Shown here piece after piece: positions 43,367 through 52,121 of a DNA stretch of 64,000 nucleotides (the stretch's first letter is position 1; every line of letters starts with the position of its first letter). The notes beneath the pieces were generated by a model. The model was not told the DNA's origin, did not search any database, and saw only the letters and a program-made list of their open reading frames with translations. Location of the stretch: positions 94,989 to 158,988 of the forward strand of contig JAZUQQ010000014.1 in the NCBI GenBank assembly GCA_045605765.1. The letters are read 5' to 3'. This DNA comes from SIG672 sp045605765 (GTDB lineage Bacteria > Bacillota > Clostridia > Oscillospirales > CAG-272). The position numbers and the translations under genes were made by a program.

Positions 43367-45952
43367 ATGGCACTTTCGCCGATGATGCAGCAATATCTGC
43401 AAATAAAGGGTCAACACGAGGACGCGATACTTTTCTTCCGCCTTGGTGACTTTTACGAGATGTTCTACGACGATGCAAAGCTTGTGTCGAGAGAGCTTGA
43501 TCTCACGCTTACAGGTAAGCTCTGCGGTGACGTTGAGCGTGCTCCTATGTGCGGAGTACCCTATCACAGCGCGGATATTTACATAGGCAAGCTCGTTGAG
43601 CGCGGATACAAGGTCGTAATTTGCGAACAGACCGAGGATCCCGCCACTACCAAAGGACTGGTAAAGCGCGAGGTCGTGAGAATAATCACACCGGGAACCG
43701 TTACCGATACCAATCAGCTTTCGGAGGGAAAGAATAACTATCTTGCATCGGTCTGCATAAACGGAAATGACGCGTCGGTCTGCTTTGCAGACGTTTCGAC
43801 GGGCGAGCTTCGCGCAACGACGGTTAAAAATTACAAAGTTGCACTTATCAGTGAGCTCTCCGTTTATATGCCGAGAGAAATAATCTCAAACGTCGCGCTC
43901 AGTGAGGGTGACGAGCTTTACGAGCTCATAAAAAATAAAATGAACATCTTTTTCAGTGCAAGTGAAAAGGAGTCGTTTGATCCTGCACGCTCGCGCAAGC
44001 TGCTTGTCGGTGGACTCAAAATGACTGCCGAGGAGATAGCAGACTGCGAGGTTTCGCTCGTCTGTGCGATAGGAGCGCTCTGCGCGTATATTTCCGAAAC
44101 ACAGAAGATAGATATTTCCTATTTCAAAAAGCCCGAGATATATTCCTGCGGACAGTATCTTGAAATAGACTCGTCAACGCGCCGTAATCTCGAGCTTTGT
44201 GAAACTCTGCGAACGAAGGAAAAGAGAGGAACTCTTCTTTGGGTGCTTGATAAAACGCATACCTCGCTCGGCGCGAGAATGCTCAGAAAATGGATAGAGC
44301 AGCCTCTTGTAAACGCAAACGCGATAGTCGAAAGACAGGGCGCGGTGCAGGAGCTTTTCGACGAGTTTATCATAAGGGACGATCTTTCCGACCGTCTTAA
44401 AGGTATGCTCGACCTTGAAAGACTTATGACCAAGGTCATTTACGGAAGTGCAAACGCAAAGGATATGCGCGCGATAGCTAACACTATCGGACGCCTTCCC
44501 GATATAAAAAGGACGCTTGCACTCTGCAAGTCCGATAAGCTTTCAAAGCTCTATAACAGCCTTGATACTCTCGACGATATTTTCCGCGTAATAGACGGTT
44601 CGATAGTCGAAACCCCACCGTTCTCGGTGAGGGAGGGAGGATTTATCGAAAGCGGTGTAAACGCCGAGCTTGACAGACTCAGAGATATTCTGACAAACGG
44701 GAAATCCTATCTTGATAAGCTTGAAGCGGACGAAAAGGAAAAGACGGGAATCAAAAATATGAAGATCGGGTATAACCGCGTGTTCGGTTATTATATCGAG
44801 ATTTCGAAGTCAAATCTGCCCGACGTCCCCGAGAGATATATAAGAAAACAGACCCTCAGTACGGGAGAACGATATATAACCGACGAGCTTAAACAGCTTG
44901 AAGCGACGATACTCGGTGCGACCGATAAGATAAACGCTATCGAATTCGAGCTTTTCACAAAGCTTCGCGAGCTTCTCACCGAAAATGTGAAGCGTATTCA
45001 GGATTCTGCCGACATTATTGCGCAGATCGACGTTTATCGCTCGCTTGCGACGGTCGCTTACGAGAATGGATATACCCGTCCTGAGGTTGACGTCAGCGAG
45101 GTTATCGACATTAAAGATGGAAGACATCCTGTCGTTGAAAAATTCCTCAGCGACGGAGAGATGTTCGTTCCCAACGACACCTATGCCGATACCGCATCAC
45201 AGCGTCTGCTTATGATAACAGGACCTAATATGGCGGGTAAATCGACCTATATGCGACAGGTCGCAATCATCTGCGTTATGGCGCAGATCGGATCGTTCGT
45301 TCCTGCCAAGGACGCGCGTATTGGCATAGTTGATAAGCTTTTCACGCGTATCGGCGCTTCTGACGACCTTGCGAGAGGACAGTCTACCTTTATGCTCGAA
45401 ATGAGCGAGGTCGCTTACATACTCAAAAATGCTACGCGCAGAAGCCTTATCATTTACGACGAGATAGGCAGAGGAACATCGACCTTCGACGGGATGAGTA
45501 TCGCACGTGCGGTTGCCGAATATACTGCAGGCAAGAAAATAGGCGCGAGAACGCTTTTTGCTACACACTATCATGAGCTTACCGAGCTCGAATCCATGTC
45601 CGATGGTATCATAAATTATTCGATAACCGCGCGAAAAAAAGAAAAGGGAATAGTTTTCCTTCGCAAGATAGTAAGAGGCGCGGCTGACGATAGCTACGGT
45701 ATCGAGGTCGCACAGCTTGCCGGCGTACCGAGCGAAATAGTGAAGCACGCAAAAGAGATACTTGCGAAAATAGAAGCCGAGTGCGACAAGCCTCAGACAC
45801 ATAAAAAGACTGCTGACAGAGGAATTGAGTCATTCTCGATAGACGATTACATTGAAAAGGAGATCGCAGAGAAGCTTCGCAAAACAGACGTTGAAACGCT
45901 CACACCGATAGAGGCGCTCAATTTCGTCTGGGAGCTTAAAAAGATGCTCTGA
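43367..45952 (+). CDS. mutS: DNA mismatch repair protein MutS
   Basis: An 861-residue mismatch sensor with the usual domains. The N-terminal mismatch-binding loop is LGDFYEMFYDDA (FYE, with Phe and Glu that contact the mismatch), followed by the connector, lever and clamp regions. The C-terminal ABC ATPase has Walker A GPNMAGKST near 620-627, the signature STFMLEMSE, Walker B RSLIIYDEIGRGTS and FATHYHEL. The C-terminal helix-turn-helix dimerisation part is present (LTPIEALNFVWELKKML). I set the start at ATG 43367 with AAGAAAGGA upstream, rather than 43328. mutL follows 35 bases later. Confidence 0.97.
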   Translation: MALSPMMQQYLQIKGQHEDAILFFRLGDFYEMFYDDAKLVSRELDLTLTGKLCGDVERAPMCGVPYHSADIYIGKLVERGYKVVICEQTEDPATTKGLVKREVVRIITPGTVTDTNQLSEGKNNYLASVCINGNDASVCFADVSTGELRATTVKNYKVALISELSVYMPREIISNVALSEGDELYELIKNKMNIFFSASEKESFDPARSRKLLVGGLKMTAEEIADCEVSLVCAIGALCAYISETQKIDISYFKKPEIYSCGQYLEIDSSTRRNLELCETLRTKEKRGTLLWVLDKTHTSLGARMLRKWIEQPLVNANAIVERQGAVQELFDEFIIRDDLSDRLKGMLDLERLMTKVIYGSANAKDMRAIANTIGRLPDIKRTLALCKSDKLSKLYNSLDTLDDIFRVIDGSIVETPPFSVREGGFIESGVNAELDRLRDILTNGKSYLDKLEADEKEKTGIKNMKIGYNRVFGYYIEISKSNLPDVPERYIRKQTLSTGERYITDELKQLEATILGATDKINAIEFELFTKLRELLTENVKRIQDSADIIAQIDVYRSLATVAYENGYTRPEVDVSEVIDIKDGRHPVVEKFLSDGEMFVPNDTYADTASQRLLMITGPNMAGKSTYMRQVAIICVMAQIGSFVPAKDARIGIVDKLFTRIGASDDLARGQSTFMLEMSEVAYILKNATRRSLIIYDEIGRGTSTFDGMSIARAVAEYTAGKKIGARTLFATHYHELTELESMSDGIINYSITARKKEKGIVFLRKIVRGAADDSYGIEVAQLAGVPSEIVKHAKEILAKIEAECDKPQTHKKTADRGIESFSIDDYIEKEIAEKLRKTDVETLTPIEALNFVWELKKML

Positions 45953-45987
45953 TAAACATAACCAAGACGGAGAAAGGATTTGTCATA

Positions 45988-47994
45988 ATGGGAATAATAA
46001 ACCAGCTTGATTTTCAGGTGGCAAACCTTATTGCCGCCGGCGAGGTCGTTGACCGCCCTGCATCTGCGGTCAAGGAGCTTGTTGAAAACTCAATAGATGC
46101 GGGAGCAACAGAGATAATCGTCGAGATAAAGCACGGCGGTATCACCTTTATCCGCGTCACCGATAACGGTTCGGGAATATCGTGCGAAGATCTGCCTGTG
46201 GCGCTCAAACGCCACGCGACCAGTAAAATATCCAAGGCTTCCGACCTTGATTCGATAATGACACTCGGATTTCGCGGCGAGGCACTTGCGGCTATAAGCT
46301 CGGTATCCAAGGTCAAGATAATGACCAAAAGACCTCAGGACGATATGGGAACCGTGCTGACGTCTGAGTTCGGAGAAGTGATAGATATTTCCGAGAGTGG
46401 CGGACGAAACGGCACTACGATAATTATCGAGGAGTTGTTTGCCAACGTCCCTGCTCGCAGAAAATTCCTCAAAAGAGATGCGACCGAGGCGATGGCGATA
46501 GCTGCAGCGGTCGAGAAGCAGGCGCTCTCGCGACCTGATATTGCGATCAGCCTTATATCAGACTCGGTTCAGAAGTTTAGAACGCCGGGCGACGGCAAGA
46601 TAATGAGCGTTCTGCGCGCGGTCTTCGGTAAGGATTTTACATCAAAGCTGACCGATGTCCACTCGATGACCGAGGGTATAGAGGTAAACGGATATATCGG
46701 ACTGCCCGAAAACGTTCGTCCTAACCGAAATTTTCAAATATTCTTCATAAACGGCAGATATATAAAAAGCAGAACGGTGTCGGCGGCGCTTGAACAGGCG
46801 TTTGACTCTTATCTTGAAAGCTCGAAATTCCCCTGCGGAATACTTTATATTTACATACACCCCGCTTTCGTGGACGTGAACGTGCATCCGACCAAGCTCG
46901 AAGTGAAATTTTCAAACGAACGCTCGATATTCGACGCGGTATACTGCGCTGTAAAGAACGCGCTTGCAAATCACAGAGTCGATCCGGAGGTCGATGTTCA
47001 AATTCAATCGAAGCACGTAGATAGTGAAAAATACAACGCGGTCAATGCTTTTGTTCCTGTTTACGACAGAATAGCAAACGATGGCAAGCCAAAGACTGAG
47101 CAGCAAAGCGTATTCGGAATTCTCGACGATGCTACGCTCAGCAGAGAAAAAGCCGAAACGAAGGACTTTTCTCCTGACCTCCAAAAGCAGGAGATTCCGG
47201 CGCAAACGGCTTCGCATGGCTTCCTCGATATGTCGTTCGGCACATCTGAGGAATTTTCACTTCCAAATGGGACGTTTGCCGAAAAAGAAATAATACCTCA
47301 GAATATTTCCGAAAATATTGAGCCGAAGTTCGAAAGTGATGAAGAGAAAAAATACCTTTTCAGTCTTTCGGATATGACGAGCTCTCAGGTGACAAGACAC
47401 ACCACCGAGAAAGAATACAAAGTGCTCGGAACCGCGTTCAACGCCTATATTTTCGTTGAAAGCGAAGGCAAGGTGCTAGTTATCGACAAGCACGCAGCTC
47501 ATGAAAGAATACTTTTTGAGGATATGCGAAAGATACTGCATAGCAGAGAGCCTCACTCGCAGATGCTTCTCGTGCCGCGGGAGTTCTCTCTCGGAAATGA
47601 GGAGCTTGGTGCTATTATCGAATATTCCGATGAGATCAAGGCTTTCGGCTTTGATTTCGAGGTAGACGAGATCGGAAAAACTCTTTCGGTCAGTCGTATC
47701 CCCTCGATAATATCAGCATCCGATGTCGGTGATATGCTCGTAACTATTGCAGGTCAGATAGCATCGGGAACGGGTAACGAGAGCGTAACGCGCGATATAA
47801 TTTTCGAAAAAGCACTCTATCAGGCGTCCTGTAAGGCGGCTATGAAGGCGGGTATCGTCGATAACGATACCAATACTGCTTGGATAGTCGATCGCCTTTT
47901 CGAGATACCCGATATAAAATATTGTCCTCACGGACGTCCGTGTACGTTTGAGCTTTCCGAGGGCGAGCTTGAACGCCGCTTTAAGAGAACGTAA
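45988..47994 (+). CDS. mutL: DNA mismatch repair protein MutL
   Basis: A 668-residue GHKL ATPase that links MutS to strand removal. ATPase motifs are KELVENSIDAGAT, DNGSGI and LGFRGEALAAISSV. The linker (about 340-460) is acidic and poorly ordered. The C-terminal domain has DKHAAHERILFE near 500, fitting the endonuclease motif DxHAx2Ex4E of MutL proteins from organisms without MutH, plus CKAAMKAG and CPHGRPCTFEL. It should therefore be a nicking MutL. GAAAGGA precedes ATG. It ends the miaB-ylbF-mutSL block; thrS has its own promoter. Confidence 0.96.
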   Translation: MGIINQLDFQVANLIAAGEVVDRPASAVKELVENSIDAGATEIIVEIKHGGITFIRVTDNGSGISCEDLPVALKRHATSKISKASDLDSIMTLGFRGEALAAISSVSKVKIMTKRPQDDMGTVLTSEFGEVIDISESGGRNGTTIIIEELFANVPARRKFLKRDATEAMAIAAAVEKQALSRPDIAISLISDSVQKFRTPGDGKIMSVLRAVFGKDFTSKLTDVHSMTEGIEVNGYIGLPENVRPNRNFQIFFINGRYIKSRTVSAALEQAFDSYLESSKFPCGILYIYIHPAFVDVNVHPTKLEVKFSNERSIFDAVYCAVKNALANHRVDPEVDVQIQSKHVDSEKYNAVNAFVPVYDRIANDGKPKTEQQSVFGILDDATLSREKAETKDFSPDLQKQEIPAQTASHGFLDMSFGTSEEFSLPNGTFAEKEIIPQNISENIEPKFESDEEKKYLFSLSDMTSSQVTRHTTEKEYKVLGTAFNAYIFVESEGKVLVIDKHAAHERILFEDMRKILHSREPHSQMLLVPREFSLGNEELGAIIEYSDEIKAFGFDFEVDEIGKTLSVSRIPSIISASDVGDMLVTIAGQIASGTGNESVTRDIIFEKALYQASCKAAMKAGIVDNDTNTAWIVDRLFEIPDIKYCPHGRPCTFELSEGELERRFKRT

Positions 47995-48014
47995 AATAAA
48001 TTGTACCAAATATC

Positions 48015-48043
48015 TTGACAAAACAATACTTTGCGCGTATAAT
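48015..48043 (+). promoter_or_regulatory. Promoter of the thrS T-box leader
   Basis: Perfect TTGACA and TATAAT, 17-base spacer. The expected start of transcription is near 48050, about 250 bases before thrS. Confidence 0.88.
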
Positions 48044-48049
48044 AAGTAC

Positions 48050-48262
48050 AAGATTGCCGCAAAGTGCGGAAAACGTAAGGACAAACACGCGAAAACAACC
48101 TCGTCCCCAGAGAGCCGTCGGAAGCTGAAAAGACGGCGTCGTGATCTTCGCGCTACCACCTTATGTGAAAACCGAATATTTCAAGAGTTAAAGCTCGGGT
48201 GGAACCGTGCGGAAAATGTTGTCCACACCCCGAACACGTTTGTGTTCGGGGATTATTTTTTG
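48050..48262 (+). promoter_or_regulatory. T-box riboswitch (tRNA-Thr sensing) upstream of thrS
   Basis: The leader contains the T-box sequence GGTGGAACCGTGCGG at 48198-48212, close to the consensus AGGGTGGNACCGCG, followed by a strong terminator hairpin. Upstream, AGAGAG at 48109-48114 and the stem GCCGTC/GACGGC (48114-48119 with 48132-48137) belong to stem I. A likely threonine specifier ACC lies at 48155-48157 (a second ACC is at 48158-48160). T-boxes let uncharged tRNA favour the antiterminator and so raise synthetase expression when the amino acid is scarce. The exact stem I limits are inferred. Confidence 0.88.
48228..48261 (+). terminator. Attenuator terminator of the thrS T-box
   Basis: Perfect 10-bp stem CCCCGAACAC/GTGTTCGGGG with a four-base loop and tail ATTATTTTTTG. 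The T-box sequence lies just 5' of it, as expected for the competing antiterminator. Confidence 0.92.
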
Positions 48263-48299
48263 AAAATAATACAAAGAATATATAAATTAGGAGAAAATT

Positions 48300-50225
48300 A
48301 TGAAATTCAAGATTTTAGACAAAGAGATCGAGCTCGATGCTCCCGTAAGCGTTTACGAGGCGCTCAGAGCTGCAGAGGCATCAAATAACAAGGTACTTGC
48401 CGCTAAGGTAAATGGCGAAGTCCGCGAGCTTACCTCAATGCTTTACGCCGATGCGGAGATCGCTCCACTCACCTTTGAGGAGGACGAGGGAAAGGCGATC
48501 TTCCGTCATACCGCATCGCACGTTATGGCTCAGGCAGTCAAAAGACTTTTCCCGAATGTCAAGCTGACGATCGGTCCTTCGGTTGACGACGGATTTTACT
48601 ACGACTTCGATAGTGAGATCCCATTTACTCAGGAGATGTTGGCTCAGATCGAGGGAGAGATGAAGAAGATCGTCAAGGAAAATATTAGGCTGGAAAGATT
48701 TTTGCTTCCCAGAGATGAGGCTATAAAGCTTATGGAGGAGAGAGATGAGCCTTATAAGGTTCTTCTTATTGCAAGAATTCCCGAGGGAGAGGACATTTCC
48801 TTCTACCGTCAGGGCGAATTCGTTGACCTCTGCGCAGGACCTCACCTTTTCAGTACTGGTGCAATCAAGGCGTTCAAACTCACTCAGTGCACCGGCGCAT
48901 ATTGGGAGGGTAAATCGGAGAATAAGATGCTCCAGAGAGTTTACGGCGTAGCATATCCCAACAAGACCGAGATGGAAGAATATCTTGCTCGTGTTGAGGA
49001 AGCAAAGAAGCGTGACCATAATAAGCTCGGAAGAGAGCTTGAGCTCTTCACGACCTCCGATCTTATCGGTCAGGGACTTCCGATAATGCTGCCTAAGGGT
49101 GCAAGAATCATACAGATCCTTCAAAGATTCGTTGAAGATGAGGAGCAAAAGCGCGGCTGGCTTCTCACTAAGACACCCTATATGGCAAAGTCGGATCTTT
49201 ACAAGGTTTCGGGACACTGGGATCATTATCTTGACGGAATGTTCGTGCTCGGCGATCCTGAGGACAAGGAATGTATGGCACTTCGTCCTATGACCTGCCC
49301 CTTCCAGTATCAGGCTTATCTGAATAAGGGTAGATCCTACCGCGATCTCCCGCTTCGCTATAACGAGACCTCGACACTTTTCAGAAACGAGGCTTCGGGC
49401 GAGATGCACGGTCTTATCCGTGTGCGTCAGTTCACGATCTCAGAGGGACACCTTATGTGTACTCCCGAGCAGCTTGAGGACGAATTCAGGGGTTGTCTTG
49501 AGCTTTGCGAATTTATGCTCAAAACGCTTGGACTTTACGAGGACGTTTCCTTCCGCTTCTCTCAATGGGATCCCGATGACCGTGAAAAGTACATCGGCAC
49601 TCCCGAGCAGTGGGACGAAGCACAGGGCGTAATGAAGAAGATACTCGATCACCTTGAAATACCCTACAAGATCGGTGTTGGCGAGGCGGCGTTCTACGGA
49701 CCCAAGCTCGACATTCAGATCAAGAATGTTCACGGCAAGGAAGATACTCTTATCACCATTCAGATCGACCAGATGCTTGCAGAAAAGTTCGGTATGGAAT
49801 ATGTTGATCGCGACGGAGTAAAGAAGAATCCCTATATCATTCACCGTACCTCGATCGGTTGCTACGAGCGTACTCTCGCTCTGCTTATTGAAAAGTATGC
49901 TGGCGCGTTCCCGCTTTGGCTCGCTCCCGTTCAGGTCAAGGTTCTTCCCATTGGTATCGAGCAGCACGAGGCGGCAGAGGCAATTTACGATAAGCTCACC
50001 TCGCTCGGTATGCGCGTTGAGATCGACGAGAGAAACGAGAAGATCGGATACAAGATCCGAGAGGCCCAGCTCGCTAAGACCCCCTACATGCTCGTAATCG
50101 GAGCAAAAGAGGTAGAAGAGGGAACTGTTGCAGTCCGCTCGCGCAAGGCTCTCGATATGGGTGCTATGCTTGTTGACGAATTTGTAAATATGGCACTCGA
50201 AGAGATCAGAACCAAGGCTAAGTGA
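48300..50225 (+). CDS. thrS: Threonyl-tRNA synthetase
   Basis: A 641-residue class II synthetase. Domains in order: TGS (about 1-62), the editing domain with HTASHVMAQ (about 72-80) and the CAGPHL motif, the class II catalytic core with motif 2 (RNEASGEMHGLIRVRQFT) and motif 3 (HRTSIGCYERTLALLIE), and the anticodon-binding domain near the C-terminus (APVQVKVLPIG). Zinc ligands Cys and two His of the core are present (MTCPFQYQ and others). Start ATG 48300 has AGGAGA upstream. Expression is under T-box control and a terminator follows. Confidence 0.98.
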   Translation: MKFKILDKEIELDAPVSVYEALRAAEASNNKVLAAKVNGEVRELTSMLYADAEIAPLTFEEDEGKAIFRHTASHVMAQAVKRLFPNVKLTIGPSVDDGFYYDFDSEIPFTQEMLAQIEGEMKKIVKENIRLERFLLPRDEAIKLMEERDEPYKVLLIARIPEGEDISFYRQGEFVDLCAGPHLFSTGAIKAFKLTQCTGAYWEGKSENKMLQRVYGVAYPNKTEMEEYLARVEEAKKRDHNKLGRELELFTTSDLIGQGLPIMLPKGARIIQILQRFVEDEEQKRGWLLTKTPYMAKSDLYKVSGHWDHYLDGMFVLGDPEDKECMALRPMTCPFQYQAYLNKGRSYRDLPLRYNETSTLFRNEASGEMHGLIRVRQFTISEGHLMCTPEQLEDEFRGCLELCEFMLKTLGLYEDVSFRFSQWDPDDREKYIGTPEQWDEAQGVMKKILDHLEIPYKIGVGEAAFYGPKLDIQIKNVHGKEDTLITIQIDQMLAEKFGMEYVDRDGVKKNPYIIHRTSIGCYERTLALLIEKYAGAFPLWLAPVQVKVLPIGIEQHEAAEAIYDKLTSLGMRVEIDERNEKIGYKIREAQLAKTPYMLVIGAKEVEEGTVAVRSRKALDMGAMLVDEFVNMALEEIRTKAK

Positions 50226-50232
50226 AATTAAC

Positions 50233-50254
50233 AACCGCCCATTTGGGCGGTTTT
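50233..50254. terminator. Terminator after thrS, shared with the converging envelope operon
   Basis: Eight-bp stem AACCGCCC/GGGCGGTT with ATTT loop, followed by TTTTG on the plus strand. The minus-strand gene ends at 50256. Confidence 0.85.
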
Positions 50255-50255
50255 G

Positions 50256-52100
50256 TTACTTTGTTGGGTAAGGATAATATCCGGGGAAACGATAATAAAG
50301 GAGCTTGTCGTAATTGATGTAATATTTGTAATATCCACCAACGAAGTGTTGAACGTCGTCTATTCTGACTCTGAATTCGTCGTGACGTACAAAGAAGGCT
50401 CCCATTATCTGCTGGGGATTTTTCATATACATAATAAGCTCGGGATAGGTGTATGAGTTGAGCATATAATTGGCACGCTTATAGATCGTATCGATAAGAT
50501 CGTTTATCTCAAAATTACTCAGTCCGCTAACACTTATACCGCTTTGTACTATACGGTCGTAAAGGTCAAATGTGGACATTAGAAGCTCCATATAGGTGTG
50601 GTATGCGGTTTTTTGATTATATATGACGTCAAGGCTTTTCGATGCATTTTCAAGCGCAAAATTAAAATATTTTTCTTCTGGAGAATACATTGTGACTTCG
50701 TTTAGCGCATACGCCACCCAGTGGTCGCGGTACTGTGTATAATCCTCGCGAATGAACATATTTACCGCTTTTTCTGCGGCGTCAAGATATTTTTGATCCT
50801 TTGTGAGCGAATATGTACGAGCGAGAGCAAAGGTTGCTTCTCCGTCGTAGTAGACCGTGCGATACTCGGCTTTTTCGGTAAAATTGACGTGCCAAACGTG
50901 ATAATATGAGCCGTCGTAATTCTGCATTTTGAGTATTCCGTTGGCAAGCTTTCTTACCGTGTCCGAGTATAGCTCGAAATAGGGATCGTCCTGTCCGAAC
51001 TCGTTTATGTATTCGGTCAGCGCGACTATTGCGATAGCGTTTCCGCCAAGCTTTATTTCAGCAGACTTGCGCTCGACTATATATACGGTGTCATCGTCCA
51101 TTTCGGTATAAAATCCACCGTTTTTTCCCGTGTACTTTGAAAGCATATAGTTTATCGCAAGACGGATCTTGTCGGGGAGATCTTCGTTACCGTTTATTTT
51201 GTACTGGCAGATCATACTCCATATCGTTCCCGCGTGGCGGAGAATATTGTAGTTCTCTATTTCCGAATTTGAAGTCGGATAGTATCCATATATGAAGCGT
51301 CCTTTTTCGTCAAGCAGGTCGACAAGAAAAGATGATGCCGAGGATACCATTTCAAGTGTATGCTCTGCACTGGGGGTGTCCGAAAGACGGCGTCCATAGT
51401 TCAGAGAATCGGTGTAGAGCTCATGAATTTCTCCGTGTTCATCGGCAAAATATCCGTCGCATGTGAAGGATATAAAGCTTTTGGGATATTCCCGTATGCG
51501 CGTTGATCGTCCGGATGACTCGAAATAATCATTGAGAGAATCAATAACGAGAATTTTATTTTCTACGTCTATAATATTATTTGAAAGGAGCTCTGCTTCA
51601 AGAATGAAGTTTTCAAAGTTGCCATCAAAGGCGAGACTCTTTCTGTACATAAGATTGTAGTTCTTTGCGTAGCTTTTTGAAAGCTCCTCTGCGCTCGTGT
51701 GAGATGCATGGGAAAGGGCTTCGGCTTTCAGCCACACGGCGGCGTAGTTTTTCTCGCTAACAAAAGTTCGAAGGGAAGTCTCTGCCTCGTTCCAAGCATC
51801 GATTAGCGTAGATGCCGTGCCGGCGAAAACACGGGCTTGATCAATGGAATTGCTTACCGAAATAAAGACCGCGTAAACACCCTCGAACGCGCGAACGTCG
51901 TTGTCCGAATATATCTTCCGTTTAAGAAGTCCGATTTTTTGGTCAAATAAAGTTTCGTATTCCTCGTCCGACAGGTCGCAACCTGTGTGTCCCTTTTCCG
52001 AATCTTTCATAAAGACTATTGATAAAACCGCCAGAGATATGAGAAGTGTAAGAAGTAAAATGATCGGAATTATTTTAAGATTTTTAGGATTGTTGTTCAT
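50256..52100 (-). CDS. Membrane-anchored alpha/alpha-barrel-like protein, possible carbohydrate-active enzyme
   Basis: A 614-residue protein with an N-terminal membrane anchor (about residues 9-32) and a large extracytoplasmic part. The second half has repeated helical segments rich in aromatic and acidic residues (NGGFYTEMDDD, GSYYHVWHVNF, YDGEATFALARTYSL, YLDAAEKAVNMFI), as in (alpha/alpha)6 toroid enzymes such as GH88/GH105 hydrolases or D-glucuronyl C5-epimerase C-terminal domains. The first half is helical without recognised motif. I do not assign an activity. ATG 52100 is preferred over GTG 52121 because AAAGGA lies ten bases upstream. It is the last gene of a three-gene operon and ends against the thrS terminator. 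Confidence 0.7.
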   Translation of the reverse strand: MNNNPKNLKIIPIILLLTLLISLAVLSIVFMKDSEKGHTGCDLSDEEYETLFDQKIGLLKRKIYSDNDVRAFEGVYAVFISVSNSIDQARVFAGTASTLIDAWNEAETSLRTFVSEKNYAAVWLKAEALSHASHTSAEELSKSYAKNYNLMYRKSLAFDGNFENFILEAELLSNNIIDVENKILVIDSLNDYFESSGRSTRIREYPKSFISFTCDGYFADEHGEIHELYTDSLNYGRRLSDTPSAEHTLEMVSSASSFLVDLLDEKGRFIYGYYPTSNSEIENYNILRHAGTIWSMICQYKINGNEDLPDKIRLAINYMLSKYTGKNGGFYTEMDDDTVYIVERKSAEIKLGGNAIAIVALTEYINEFGQDDPYFELYSDTVRKLANGILKMQNYDGSYYHVWHVNFTEKAEYRTVYYDGEATFALARTYSLTKDQKYLDAAEKAVNMFIREDYTQYRDHWVAYALNEVTMYSPEEKYFNFALENASKSLDVIYNQKTAYHTYMELLMSTFDLYDRIVQSGISVSGLSNFEINDLIDTIYKRANYMLNSYTYPELIMYMKNPQQIMGAFFVRHDEFRVRIDDVQHFVGGYYKYYINYDKLLYYRFPGYYPYPTK

Positions 52101-52121
52101 TGATCGAGTGTCCTTTGGCAC

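Noticed and set aside
48435..49409. Long minus-strand open frame opposite thrS
   Set aside because: It is antisense to a well-conserved synthetase and has no recognisable domain or start signals.
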